A DNA stretch of 64,000 nucleotides from Athripsodes cinereus (GCA_947579605.1 OX388327.1:1537122-1601121), one strand, 5' to 3'. Positions 20,800 to 31,889 are shown, counted from the first letter of the stretch. Program-made: numbers and translations. Notes: generated by a model not told the origin, from the letters alone.

Positions 20800-21300
20800 T
20801 TATTTAATTAAAGCCCCGTTGGCAGTTCCTTTGCGGAATGGTAAATCTGATTGGAGATCACCCTCTGGCGTTATGGTTGTTACCAGATATTTTACTCCGT
20901 CTTACCAGAAACTCATCTAGAAGGATTTAAATCCAAAAATAACTAAAAAAAATATATTCACAGCGTAAATGAACAAAAACCTCTCCAACGACATCCTAAC
21001 CAGTTATATCTAGCCTTAATTTGAGTAATTTATCAAAATTATTTTGCTAATGTGATTAACTCCGTTAACTCGACTGCGAGTAGATGTTCTTTCTGATTAT
21101 TTAAGAACATTTTCTCAGCTTTATTTCTTATGATAACATGTTAATATTACTATTATTATCTTAAGATAAATAATAATATAATCCGTAATCGGTTAATCCC
21201 ATTTATATAAATATCCATCATATAATAGTCTAATGTAAGCAGAAAGATATAAATAGATCCATAATAATTTATTATTCTAGACAATCTAGAAGAGTTGATG
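20800..21300. other. Unassigned sequence
   Basis: No gene or repeat was recognised. Confidence 0.35.
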
Positions 21301-21305
21301 TTACT

Positions 21306-21447
21306 ACTACTATACTATACCCTCACGCCGTGTCCCTAGTGGGGTAGGAAGAGAGAACGGAACGCCAAGCAGATCTATCTTTACACACTTCCTTCGCTTC
21401 CTCCACAATCGTACGCTTTCTCATACACGCACGTCGATTCCTCTTAT
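21306..21447 (-). mobile_element. RTE-A, 3' part, split by a LINE
   Basis: It runs tactatactataccctcacg to cgtcgattcctctta. The same copy resumes at 21766 with cttactaaacacacggctgt. Confidence 0.8.
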
Positions 21448-21765
21448 TTTTTTTATTTATTCTTTACTGTACATTGATTACATGCAAATTCACACAAAAA
21501 TACATTTAAAACAAAGACAATCATACAATCAATATACAGAGGGCGAGTTTATCGCAGAGGCCCGATTTCTCCCAACTAACCCAATTTCATGCAACTTACA
21601 CTAAAATAGAAAATTTTAAAGGAAGGAAAGAGGAGGTAAAAAAGGAGAAGAATAGGTAGGAAAAGGGACTATTAAAAGAATGTACTACTAAAAGCCATAT
21701 TATTTTGTGTGATAAAGTGGTCCTTGACCGCCCGCTTGAAAGCGTGAAGAGTGGGGAGCAACCTT
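21448..21765 (-). mobile_element. LINE 3' end inserted in RTE-A
   Basis: In this orientation it starts with a TTTAT run, contains agagggcgagtttatcgca and near its end encodes on the minus strand L-P-T-L-H-A-F-K-R-A-V-K-D-H-F, a Jockey/CR1-type C-terminal segment. The short sequence ctta flanks both sides of the insertion. Confidence 0.7.
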
Positions 21766-22010
21766 ATCTTACTAAACACACGGCTGTCCTTGAAAATTTG
21801 ATCCACGTGATCAAACCACGTGGTTTTAGGACGCCCGCGCTTCATCACATCCCTTCATTCAGACAAGTACATCCCCTTTGTCATTCGTTCAACATGTCCT
21901 AACCACCGTAGTTTATTCACGCGCATCCTGTCCACAACACTCTTTTTGCATCCGCTCATTCTTCTAATATCCTCATTCTTCACTCTCGATGTTACATAAA
22001 CGTAGTTTTC
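21766..22010 (-). mobile_element. RTE-A, internal part of the split copy
   Basis: It matches RTE-A codons from the G-R-P...W-L-D-H-V region back to R-R-M-S-G-C-K-K in reverse (cttgcatccgctcattcttc equivalents). Confidence 0.8.
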
Positions 22011-22893
22011 GCGTTTATTTTAGTTATTTATTTATTTTTATTCTTCACTCTACTACATTTTTACAACATCGCGATATCTTTCGACTAACCCGGTTAACTC
22101 GAAATTATAAACATACAAAAATATTTACTGGATTTCTACGTGAATGAAGATATTAAGAATATTATTCAACAGATACTTTATCTGCACAACAAACAGATTG
22201 TGCAAACTCTCTTTAATTAGTAAACAGGAATGGTGTCCTGATGCTTATGAATCGACTTAGGCTGACCTTCCTATTATATTTTTTTGTTTACAATAAAATG
22301 TATTTGCTGTATACTCTTAATTGAAGGATTGGCCTGGCCAAGTCAATTGCATTGTTTTTACTTTTATATGTCTCTGATAAATATATTTTCAATCAGTTCG
22401 TTTCTTGGCTACTCCACTTGGAAATCTGTCGATATCGTTTAGATAGATTCTATATTTCGTTTTTATTTTTCATATTTTCTAGAGTATTTTATATTGGTTA
22501 GAACAAAAGTCAAAGTTGAATATTAAAGATTGCACACGATGCAAAATTAATTAGTAATAAAGTTTTATAAAATTAAAATGTGTTGAAATTTTAAAATTTG
22601 AGGTAAGTTAAGTAAAAGATTGTGAAAATAATATTTGCAACAGATAGGCTTGTGGTAAAGTTATGCAAAAATGCATTGCCTTAGAGCAAAAAGGTCAACG
22701 AATATTATATGGCTTACGGGAAAATGTGTAACTACATATACCGAACTTGATTAAAAAAATGTATCTACAGATCTGATTGCCTCTATTTTTCAATGTTTAG
22801 GATTGTATTGAATTATTAATTTTATCCATTACTCTAGATTAGTAATCACATATGACAGAAGCCATGTTGAAAGGATGTGAATTGGCTAATCTA

Positions 22894-23463
22894 GGGGAAG
22901 GTGGGGCAAGACGGGGTAGTGAGGTAAGATGGGGTACTGCGATAAAAGTGGAACCGTGCCGAGTAGCCCTGAACGCTGGATGACATTAGATGCTCTCTTC
23001 GGACCCCCCACTAGCAACAAAGTTACATCAGCAGTGGCAGCTTGCTCCATGATGCTGTGGTACTTAACGTGTTTTTCGCATATTTCACGTTATTTTACTT
23101 AATTTTGTTGATAGTGTCATTGAATGAAGAATATCGTGATTGAGATTGTTTGACATTTGATAAACAAGATTCAAATATTGAATTTTAAGGGAAGATATTC
23201 GATTATTTACTGGATGAAAATATGGTTAAATATGGTTAACTACCCCGTGTTGCCCCAACCCGTGGGGCAAGACGGGATGATTAAGCTTTTTTTAAATTGA
23301 ACATATTTATTATTTTTTAGTGTTTATTTTTGCATTTATGTGATTCATTTGCTAGATTAAAGATCAAAGTTTGTGTCAATAAACTTTTTTTTAAGAATTA
23401 ATGGAAAGAAATGTGTTTTTTTGACATTTTAGCTTAAAGGCCCCGTCTTGCCCAACCTTCCCC
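22894..23463. mobile_element. TA-flanked MITE with 23-bp TIRs
   Basis: The left tip ggggaaggtggggcaagacg and the right tip cgtcttgcccaaccttcccc are inverted repeats with one mismatch. TA dinucleotides at 22892-22893 and 23464-23465 fit a TA target duplication, as in Tc1/mariner-type transposition. A second gtggggcaagacgg motif lies inside near 23271. No transposase is seen. Confidence 0.75.
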
Positions 23464-23572
23464 TAAATTGCTGTAATGTTGAGTGATATAGATTGTTCTG
23501 TGTTGTCGTTTTAATTGTTGACTATGATTATTCCATCTTTTTGTATTCTGTTATTTTTATTATTAACTATAA

Positions 23573-23885
23573 TGCGCCGGCTCACCCAGCAGAGACCTGT
23601 AATCTCCGTAATACAGGAGAGACGATGGTCCTGGCTGGGACATGTTTTGAGAATGCCTAATGATAGTTGGCCAAAAAGAGCACTGTTTTTCCGTCCGCAG
23701 GGGTTCCGTCGGCCTGGGCGTCCCTCTTTCACAATACACCGATCCTATGACAACGATATCAGAGCGCAAGGAATGTCGTGCAAAGAGGTGACGCAATTGG
23801 CACAGAGACGCTCTGAATGGAGGAGGCTGGTTTCTGCCCTGTGCTCCCGAGAGGAGCGTTGAGGGCGATGATGATGATGATGATA
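23573..23885 (+). pseudogene. RTE-B LINE C-terminus with (GAT)n tail
   Basis: It is open for 97 codons: R-R-L-T-Q-Q-R-P-V-I-S-V-I, E-R-R-W-S-W-L-G-H-V-L-R-M-P, F-R-R-P-G-R-P-S, then W-R-R-L-V-S-A-L-C-S-R. The stop at 23860-23862 is followed within a few bases by a gat repeat, the 3' tail. This is the best copy of the family here, but it lacks the polymerase core. Confidence 0.8.
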
Positions 23886-24200
23886 ATTAATGATAGCTCA
23901 CATGTATTTTAAATTTCATATCTTGTCTAGAGCTTTTTGTCAAACTTTAACTTTTGCTGCAATATTATAATATTAAATATAATATACATAGAAGGATAAT
24001 TAACCCAAGTGGCTTTTAATTAAAGTAACCACGATATTACTCTGACTTCACAGAACAACTTCTATACAGCTTTTTTAAAAAATTATAAGATATCTCTCAG
24101 TCGTACTTGCAAAGAAAAAACATACATTTGGCTAACTAGAGATGTCTAATATAAATTCAGTTGGTGACAGAATATCAAATTATTTTATTAGATTCACAAA

Positions 24201-24690
24201 TCTAATATATAAAATTCTCGTGTCGCGGTGTTTGTTATCATACTCCTCCGAAACGGTTGGACCAATTTTGATGAAATTGGCTGATTCTCAGACCTTTTCG
24301 GGAAGGTCTGAGAATCAGCCAAAATCTATTTTTCATACCCCTAAAAGTTAAGGGTGGTCCACCCCGAATTTTTATTTTTAATTTTTTGGATATTTTTTTT
24401 TATAGTGAGGCATTAAAAAATAAACTCTTCTACCTTCTTCTTCTTCTTCTTCCAAGTCGGTCCCTCAATGCTGAGGATCGTGACCACCATGACCCCAACC
24501 AAGCGACAAGCTCCTCCACCGTGACCTGTCCTCCGCCTGCCTAAACGCCTCATACACTGTACCCCCTGCAGCATCTCTCACACATGATCCGACCATAAAC
24601 TCTTGTACCATCAACCCCTATTTTTTAATAGCATTATTAGTAATCTAAAAATAATGTATATAGCAAAACAACGTTTGCCGGGTCAGCTAG
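24201..24690 (+). mobile_element. Non-autonomous Helitron with nested RTE piece
   Basis: It begins tctaatatataaaattctcg and ends gccgggtcagctag followed by T, with the host base A before it: the 5'-TC...CTAG-3' between A and T pattern of Helitrons. The body (ctcctccgaaacggttggac, cctaaaagttaagggtggtc) matches 49231-49589. A 161-bp RTE fragment is inserted at 24434-24594. Confidence 0.85.
24434..24594 (-). pseudogene. RTE-type LINE C-terminus inserted in the Helitron
   Basis: The minus strand encodes V-Y-E-A-F-R-Q-A-E-D-R-S-R-W-R-S-L, then G-H-G-G-H-D-P-Q-H, stop, and a GAA-repeat tail. It is bracketed by ataaactcttctac (24420-24433) and ataaactcttgtac (24595-24608), a 14-bp target duplication with one change. 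Confidence 0.8.
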
Positions 24691-24703
24691 TTATTATTAT
24701 AAA

Positions 24704-24905
24704 TAAGTTACGATGGTTTAGGCATGTGGAATGAATGAATGAGGACAGAATGAGCAAGAAGATAACATACTTTATTTGGCTGAGAGGAATGGTGCTCGGA
24801 GACGTGGACGGCCGAGGATCAAGTGGCAAGATCATATAAATCAAATTCTATAGAACGGCCACGTGTTACGCACATTGAACAGGAGAACATGCATGAGAAA
24901 TTGTT
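24704..24905 (+). mobile_element. RTE-A2 LINE fragment
   Basis: Codons for R-W-F-R-H-V-E and later a G-R-P/R-I-K-W-Q-D-H segment, then ggccacgtgttacgcacatt. It has frameshifts and is close to 42416-42700. Confidence 0.7.
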
Positions 24906-24909
24906 GGAA

Positions 24910-25855
24910 AATTTACTGATTAAAATAGAAGACGTTTTCTTTAGAGGCTCCATAGAGGTTATACTCAAAAGATATTATTAATTGATTATTCATCTTATGG
25001 AGGAGTTATTCAAAATTTAAGAAAATATATTCCAAATGATGTTTCTACGTGATTAGACTACAGCAGTAGGTAATAGTATTAGGCCCAATACTTCAATGTT
25101 CTCTTAGAGCGATGCTTATTCTGAACTAGCCCTTATTTTGGTAAATATTCAGGCAAGGTAAACTTTCAAAAAAAAAGAATTTTCTATTTATATTCACGTT
25201 AGTATATAGTTTTCCACCCAAGAAATGATATGATAATGAAATGATTGTCAATAAATGTGCTTTTCAATAAAAAAAAAACACCAGACTACCAAACTAACCT
25301 AACCTCTAAATTTAAGTACATACAGTACATTAAGGACATATCAAACGCATATGAAAATTGCAAATAATTAATTTTGTGCCTAATAAAACCACAATATTAC
25401 AACGGATTGTTATTCTCCAGATAAAATACTACATATCTTTATGAAAATAATTCAAAATAATCGAAGTTTTGATGGATGGATTCACCTAAATTTAATAACA
25501 TCCAATATCCAATTAACTTTAAAAATTTACATCTATTTTAAACCAAAATGTAAGTGACAGATAAAGTGTCCCTCAATAGTGACATGTAATAAAATTTTGC
25601 CTTTGTATTTCAATTATAGTTTATTTTCATTATTAGAATGATTAATCTAAGAACAGGACTTATTATTTGACATTCATCATTCATTCATTTGTAGATCTTC
25701 ATGATAGTTGTTTTAAATCCTTTTTGTCAATTTTATGTTATTTTTTACGCAGCACATCTCGATACAGAGCAACCTAGTGAGGCTTCTGCGACATAATTAA
25801 ATCCATATTGGTGATGTGTTGTCTCTAGTTTTATGTCTATATTGATTGAATAAAG
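24910..25855. other. AT-rich sequence with LINE 3' trace
   Basis: No gene was found. The end (25748-25857, cgatacagagcaacctagtg ... attgattgaataaagaattt) resembles 37340-37390 and the interior of MITE-G, and is probably a LINE 3' end. Confidence 0.35.
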
Positions 25856-25860
25856 AATTT

Positions 25861-26103
25861 ATCCCGTGGAGAACCCGGTAAAAATTAGACTCCCACTCTT
25901 CTCCGTAAGTTTTCTCCGAATGTCCTGTAAAAGGCAGGTATTCGAAAAAATTAAGACATTGTACATCTTAAAGTCAGTGATGAGGTTTGCCACCCATCCT
26001 GAATATTTTGATTTTATATTGGAGAGGACAATTTGCATGTTTATTGTATGCAGCTGGTCTGCTGGCCACCTCACTTATGGGATATACCGTGGTGGTAAAG
26101 TAT
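25861..26103 (+). mobile_element. SINE-C, nearly full length
   Basis: It runs tcccgtggagaacccggtaa to gggatataccgtggtggtaa. Flanks taaagaatttat and taaagtatttat are a likely target duplication with one change. Confidence 0.8.
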
Positions 26104-26139
26104 TTATTATTAAAAAAAAATATATTTATAATCCACATT

Positions 26140-26652
26140 TAGTGATGTGAGAAGAGAAAATTCTCCAAAGAAATTTCTCGAGAACGAGAAATTTCTCCGA
26201 GAATTTCTCCTCTGATGGAAGAGAAATTTCTCTCCATAATTTTTCTTAGTGGTATTATGACCTTTCGCCCAGTAGGTACACTTCGCAGCCAACAAGATTG
26301 ATACAAAAATTTGTGGTGCTGATTAAGGCCCAAATCAGAGGATATTAACATTTTTTTCCATGTACGTACCTGCAATTTTTTTTACTTAAATATGGGCATG
26401 TGGGGTGTCAGTCATTAAGATTTTTCATCAGTTATTAGCACTTTTTTCTATGTAGGCACCTAACATTTTTTTGTTTCCATAATTAATTGTAGCCTTATTG
26501 GTGATAAATTGTCTCAACATTTGTATATTGTTATTGATTGATTGAATTAAGTATTTTTTATTATTATACTGTTAAATAAAAAATAAAAAAAATTCTCCGA
26601 AAATTCTCTACTTCGAGAAATTTAATTATTTCTTGAGAATTCCACAACACTA
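26140..26652. mobile_element. MITE-G, hAT-like, with 8-bp TSD
   Basis: The ends are tagtgatgtgagaagagaaa and gaattccacaacacta. Flanks are tccacatt (26132-26139) and cccacatt (26653-26660). It aligns along its length with the nested copy at 15265-15805. It has no transposase. Confidence 0.85.
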
Positions 26653-26659
26653 CCCACAT

Positions 26660-27035
26660 TTAAGATCTGATGAGTATTTTTAACTGAGAGTCAATCTATG
26701 TAGGTATCGCTTACATTTTAGTATCAAATAGCTGTGAAATATTGTAGATTACTATACGCAAAAGCATTGAAACCAAATTTGTGGCTAACTCAGGGTACAC
26801 ATAACTCTAAGGGCACATAGAAACATTTAGCCTCAAATATTTGCTTTTGTTTTTACGCTAGGTTTATATTATATATTTGTAACTTAAATAGAGAATAAGA
26901 ACAAGTAAGCTTCTAGATAGAAATATCTGCCTATCTTTTAATTGAATAATTAATATTGCGACTTAATTTATACTAACCCCGTTTGTAGGATATTTTCAGA
27001 GAGGAATAAATTATTATATTGTCTGGAGTCCAATA
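26660..27035. other. Unassigned sequence
   Basis: Nothing recognised. Confidence 0.35.
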
Positions 27036-27036
27036 C

Positions 27037-27235
27037 AACACTACCTACTATACCATCACATCCTTTCTCTACAAGTTTGATAGGCAGAAAGGACGGAATG
27101 GCATATTTATATATTCTTGCATACCTACTATTTATTTCGACTCTTCTACATTCGTACAATTCCTCGTACACGCACGCTGATTTATCTTTCACGCGGCTGT
27201 CTTTAAATTATGCGACCCATTGTGAATGACTCATT
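27037..27235 (-). mobile_element. Old RTE-A fragment
   Basis: The segment ctataccatcacatcctttc, aggcagaaaggacggaatgg and tacacgcacgctgattt follow the RTE-A 3' end in reverse, but with many changes. Confidence 0.6.
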
Positions 27236-27239
27236 TTAT

Positions 27240-28240
27240 TATTTAATATTTATGGAATGTAATAAGTATATTTAAAGATTTCTATTTTCTTTATACATTT
27301 TTCATTTCCTTTCAAGACATGTGCATTTTCAGTTATTTCATTCTTTCACGTAAATAATCACGCCGAGCAGATTCTCTTTTTTCCTCTTTTCCCTTCCCCT
27401 TTCTATTCTTGTTATATTTTGTGCTTTATTATTTTTTATCGTATTTGTTTTGTATATCTATTTTATTTTTAGTTTTATTTCGTACATGTTTTTTAATAAT
27501 TATTTTTTATTTTTCTATATTTTCATTATTTTTTTAAGTAAGTATTAATTAATTTTAATTAAATTTGTTTTTCGGGTTGGGTAGAAGAAATTTCACGTGC
27601 AATAAGCCCACCTTTTGGTATTTTCTGTAAACTTATGCTTGTACAGTAGGTACATGTTATTTTGATACCAGTTAAGTTTTATTTACTTATTAACCCTAGT
27701 CTGAAAGAACGGCTTTGGCGTTCAACGAATTTGAAGTCTATATTGTTAATAATATGAAGAGTTAGAGGACATTAACCGTTGTCTGTAATTTCAGGAAGGA
27801 TTTTGTCAAGGGGAGCCTTGCAGACAACCCTTGAGCGCTTTATTAGAAAGAATTCGCATAAAGAGTATGATGGGCATAGGAACTGACAATATTCACATGA
27901 CTGGACTTTTCGGTCTTCGTCTTGGAAAGCTACCCCTCGTCTTAGATGTGGGGTAGCTTTATTAGATAGAACTTTTAATGTACAATATGGGAGATGTTGT
28001 TATGGCAAAGAAAATTATCTTATTCCCTCACGCAACACTCCCCTTTGGCCTTTATACTATTATATATTCAGTTTATTACAAGATGTCTTAAATATAAAAC
28101 AATAGTATATAATTTTTGACAAGAATGAGACTGAAATTGACTTAATTTACTTTATCTCTAACGAAACAAAGAGCAAGATGGTGAGAACATAAAATTTAAA
28201 TTACCTACTAGCTCCTGTACCGAATCATCTCTCCCTCATT
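27240..28240. other. AT-rich sequence without recognised genes
   Basis: It contains long T-rich runs (27370-27560) and a short inverted repeat, agctacccctcgtcttagat...ggggtagct, near 27930-27955. I assign no function. Confidence 0.35.
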
Positions 28241-28242
28241 TC

Positions 28243-28318
28243 CATCACGGCCTATCCCACAAGTGAAGTAGCCAGCAAACTGACTGTGAGTAATAAACGT
28301 GCAAGCTGTTCTCTCAGA
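28243..28318 (-). mobile_element. SINE-C 3' fragment
   Basis: It has atcacggcctatcccacaag and gtgcaagctgttctctc in SINE-C reverse order. Confidence 0.6.
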
Positions 28319-28564
28319 TAAGATAATAAGTTTAGAAATAAGTTAAATAAATAACAAAACCAATCAGACATCAATATTGAAGAACCGTGTTTATTTTTTT
28401 TATTTATTAATTTACTTATTAATTTTGTTTATATATTTATTTATTTATTTATATGTATAAGGCATACTTGCCTTTAATTACAGAATATTACAATGCATAG
28501 TGTGGACAATAATTTTACAAAATATAGATGGTATAAAAATGAAACATTATAAACTAAAAATTTA

Positions 28565-28755
28565 TAGTTCGTCGGTAGCCTGGGGGCAGAGTCTCGGCCT
28601 CCGGAACAAGGGGTCCGTGGTTCGATCCCAAGTGCCGGCAAATCCCCCTTTTACAGCACAAGCTTTTAGCTTAGTGTGAAAGGTGTATAAGGTTGTATTT
28701 GGGTTTATAACCAAACCCAGATATATCTTAAAAAATATATATATATATATATACT
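28565..28755 (+). mobile_element. SINE-B, tRNA-derived, near full length
   Basis: The head agttcgtcggtagcctgggg has an A-box-like tagcctggggg (28576-28586), and a perfect B box ggttcgatccc is at 28619-28629, about 43 bp apart as in tRNA genes. The body follows (tgaaaggtgtataaggttgt, tttgggtttataac, cagatatatct) and a TA-rich tail. Other copies are at 12540-12860, 39155-39303, 47570-47665 and 54140-54318. It is a SINE rather than a functional tRNA because no acceptor stem closes. Confidence 0.85.
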
Positions 28756-29229
28756 AATAAAACATTATGACTACCATAATCGTAATACAAATTAAATTAA
28801 ATTATAGAAAGTAAAATTAAAATAATAAACCAATAAACCAATGCACAAAATAATCAAAATTTATCCAATGTAACATCAATAAACACATACAAACTTGTTT
28901 AAATATAATTCAGATTATTATTATTTTTGTTGATGCGCGTGTTGCTTTAGATAAAATATAAAATAGATTGTTACAAATATAAATTATTTCCACGAGTAGG
29001 TACAAGACAAGTAATATTCTATAATAAACGAAATTCGTTATAATTATATTAGATATACATCTCTTCAATAATTATTTATTTATTTATTACAAGCACAAAA
29101 CAGCAAATACCTACAAATGTAAAGTACAGAAAAAATTAAATCTTTCAGAGATCAGCTATCATCCAACACTATGCACCACAATTAATTTTGAAGATATAGT
29201 TACCTAAAATTCTGGTCATCTTACATGCC

Positions 29230-29270
29230 TATAAATACATGGTCTCGTTCGCTCACTCAATCATCACAAT
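29230..29270 (+). promoter_or_regulatory. TATA box and initiator-like sequence
   Basis: TATAAATA at 29230-29237 is followed about 25-32 bp later by actcaatcatcac (29255-29267), resembling arthropod TCA-type initiators. Next come an AT-rich leader and an ATG at 29305 that begins a signal peptide. The spacing fits an RNA polymerase II core promoter. Confidence 0.45.
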
Positions 29271-29304
29271 AGCACAATAAACAAGTCATTTTTTTTACAA
29301 ATCA

Positions 29305-29460
29305 ATGGGAAGGAGGATAATATTAACTGCGTATCTGATAATATGCGCCCTATTGCAGGCGTAATTGGCTAGCTCTGAGTCACCTGGAGGTCTAGGTCAA
29401 CCTAACACCCCAAAGCACCTGGAATAAACCCAAAGAACATCAAAGTACCTACTCTGAAAA
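29305..29460 (+). pseudogene. Candidate small secreted protein: first exon or broken gene
   Basis: ATG at 29305 opens M-G-R-R-I-I-L-T-A-Y-L-I-I-C-A-L-L-Q-A, a convincing signal peptide, then TAA. Two readings are possible. The exon may end inside the last Ala codon at gc|GTAATT (29360/29361), with the next exon not identified. Alternatively the TAA is a disabling mutation: the same frame continues L-A-S-S-E-S-P-G-G-L-G-Q-P-N-T-P-K, and a shifted frame continues P-G-I-N-P-K-N-I-K-V-P-T-L-K-S-P-I-E, which would make a proline-rich secreted peptide pseudogene. An RTE-A fragment follows at 29520. No family is recognised. Confidence 0.35.
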
Positions 29461-29519
29461 GTCCAATCGAGCTGCATTAAGATGCCAGAATGTTTATCTT
29501 AAATTTTGTATATCTTAAT

Positions 29520-29720
29520 CAAAGTCTCAAGGACGTGGACTCAAAGGATCAAATTCTCAAGGACGGTCGTGTGTTGAGTAAGAGAAACCAACTTGCGTGT
29601 ATGAGAAAGTGTATGAATGTGGAGGAAGCGAAGGAAGTGTGTAAGCAGAGTTCTCTTTGGCGTTCCGTTCTCTCTGCCTATCCCACTTGGGACACGGCGT
29701 GAGGGTAAAGTATCTTATAG
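29520..29720 (+). mobile_element. RTE-A 3' fragment
   Basis: It encodes K-D-G-R-V-L-S-K-R-N, R-K-C-M-N-V-E-E-A-K-E-V-C-K and L-W-R-S-V-L-S-A-Y-P-T-W-D-T-A, stop, then gtgagggtaaagta. It is the last ~60 codons of RTE-A with a degraded TATAG tail. Confidence 0.85.
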
Positions 29721-29724
29721 TATA

Positions 29725-30200
29725 TCTTAAAATAATATAAGTTTCAAAAAACTCAAAAAAAGGACATTACATTCTTCGACCAAAGCTAACCTTTAGAAAT
29801 TCAAATTAATCCCTCAGAGATTTGTTGCTTGTTTTCATTTCACAAGATGTATTTACATAAAACGTATTCATTCCTCATTATCTCTCATGTCTTCTTATAT
29901 ACGCATGTGCTTCGAAAGTGCAGGGGTTCCTTTTCCCCCATTTTTTTCCACCGTTATTTTCGCATAGGTGTATGATTTTACCAACGTGAAAAATATTCCA
30001 CTTATGTGACAATTTGTAGAAAAATCTATTGTATCAGATGGAGGTATATCAGTCTAATAGACCAAGAGCAGGGGTGAAGAAATATAACTCTTCATAATTT
30101 TATTTCATAAATTATAATTTTTTATTTAAGCTTAAATTGAATCCTATCATCTTTTATTATTGCTTCAGGTAGCAAAATAAAAGACAGTTTTCTTAAATTC
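29725..30200. other. Unassigned AT-rich sequence
   Basis: Nothing recognised. Confidence 0.35.
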
Positions 30201-30201
30201 A

Positions 30202-30414
30202 GCAGGGTTACTCTTGACAAAACTAAACACGATCTTAATCTAGTGTTGATCTTGATCATACGACGCACGAAGGAACTATGGTCAAAATCACCGCGCTACC
30301 GCTTACGCGCGATCGGTTTGCGTGTATTTTTGGGCAATATTCACTTCGTGCGTCGTATGATCAAGATCAAGACTAGATTAAGAACGTGTTTAGTTTTGTC
30401 AAGAGTAGCCCTGC
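30202..30414. mobile_element. Foldback MITE-H, ~70-bp arms
   Basis: The arms start gcagggttactcttgacaaa and end with its complement (ttgtcaagagtagccctgc). Only about 70 bp of GC-rich loop separate them. The sister copy is at 34369-34581. No matching 8-bp flanks were found. Confidence 0.85.
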
Positions 30415-30534
30415 AGATCATATCTGCACTAATTGATGCACCTCAAGATATTCCAGATGACCTGATGTCGATGTTATATGAAAGATGTTCTGTGGAAGAC
30501 CGCCTTCCAAAATAATGGAAAAACAATCAATGAC

Positions 30535-30680
30535 GGACGATACGGTGTGGAGATAACGCTCTTTCCTATGAATCACGAGGTCCGAGGTTCGTTTCTGGAC
30601 CAGGGAAAAATATGGCCTTTTGAATTTTTTTTAGGGTTTGGTTATTGCATGCATGTGTATTTGATGCATTCGTCGCGTTA
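30535..30680 (+). mobile_element. Diverged SINE-A
   Basis: The segment tacggtgtggagataacgct, cacgaggtccgaggttcgtt and ggaccagggaaaaatatgg parallel the head of SINE-A (40425-40520), with a mutated B box. Confidence 0.6.
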
Positions 30681-31149
30681 ACAACTGCAAAACAACTTTC
30701 TTTTTTGAACGTCACGAAGGACGAAAGCAATACACTGTAATTTGAAACGAAAAAATACCGCCATCAGCTGCCGTGACGTCATCGAGCTCTACATGTCAAC
30801 GCACTATCTAATACACTGAAATACTCAAATGAAATGTCACTAACTCGTGTAAGCCACATATTATTATTATAACCATAATTTCGTATACGAAATTGCGTCT
30901 CATTGATCTCTGGCATTGTGTTACCTCTGTCGCATACCTGTTAGACATATTACAACAAATTCCATACCTTGAAATAATAATATATTATATTATATGAAGG
31001 ACAACTGTAAAGGATGCATATTGTGTGGGATAGCACACGCGCAATGGATATCCGGTTATAGATATTCGATATTGGCTCTTAATTTACTTTTTGATCAGAC
31101 ACTACATATTTTTTGATTTTGTAGCTACAAATCCGCATTGTCTGACACT

Positions 31150-31335
31150 AAAATGAGAGTTTTCTAACAGCCGTCAAAGGAACATTGAGAGCAGGTGTTC
31201 ATCACGTGCTTTGTTGTTTGATCAGCACCACATACACATAACGGAGAGTCTGCAGTTCCCCATTGTACTAGGTGTGATACCGTGCATCCAACTCCACTCT
31301 TAAGTCTGTTTATTAAAGTGCAAGTGAGTTTACTG
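31150..31335 (-). pseudogene. Jockey/R1-type LINE C-terminus with Cys-His knuckle
   Basis: The minus strand reads I-N-R-L-K-S-G-V-G-C-T, then S-P-L-C-V-C-G-A-D-Q-T-T-K-H-V-M-N-T-C. The C-x-C-G...T..H....C knuckle after an R-L-x-S-G-V segment is the C-terminal hallmark of Jockey/R1-type retrotransposons. Stops follow soon after. Confidence 0.65.
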
Positions 31336-31544
31336 GGCAGTATAGAACTTGAAAGTCCAGTCTCTGGAAACCTTACTTTGGTCTTTGGTTAACAATTTTT
31401 TTAAGCATTATATTTCATATTAAGTATTGTTAGCTTTGTAACTTCCATGTCTTTATTGTAAATATTTAGTGACTACCATTATTTTTACATTTTCACTTAT
31501 TTTGTTTCATTTCACTTGTAACTGTATGTTATTGTTATGGAGAA

Positions 31545-31885
31545 TAAGATTCAACGATGAGCTATATAACATCTACAAAGGTTCCCAGACTTTCTGTATA
31601 TGCAAAATTTAACAGACTAAGATGGGCCGGACATGTGCAGAGAATGCCGTCTTCACGGGTACCAAAAAGGATCCTTGAGGGACATCCGGGTGGGAAAAGA
31701 AGAGTTGGCAGACCTAGGCTGAGATGGGAGGATGAGGTGAGGAAAGACGCAAACCAACTCCTACAAGTCATAAATTGGAAAACCGCAGAGGCAGACAGGA
31801 GGAGTTGGAGGCGAGGGCTGACGGAGGCCAAAGCTCGATATGAGCTGTAGGGCCATCGAAGAAGAAGAAGATGTTATTGTTATGA
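31545..31885 (+). pseudogene. RTE-C LINE C-terminus with (GAA)n tail
   Basis: Ninety-seven codons are open: F-N-R-L-R-W-A-G-H-V-Q-R-M-P, R-R-V-G-R-P-R-L-R-W-E-D-E-V, then D-R-R-S-W-R-R-G-L-T-E-A-K-A. The stop at 31848-31850 precedes a gaagaagaagaag tail. The polymerase core is missing, so the copy is 5' truncated. The apparent ATG is not a real start. Confidence 0.75.
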
Positions 31886-31889
31886 CATT

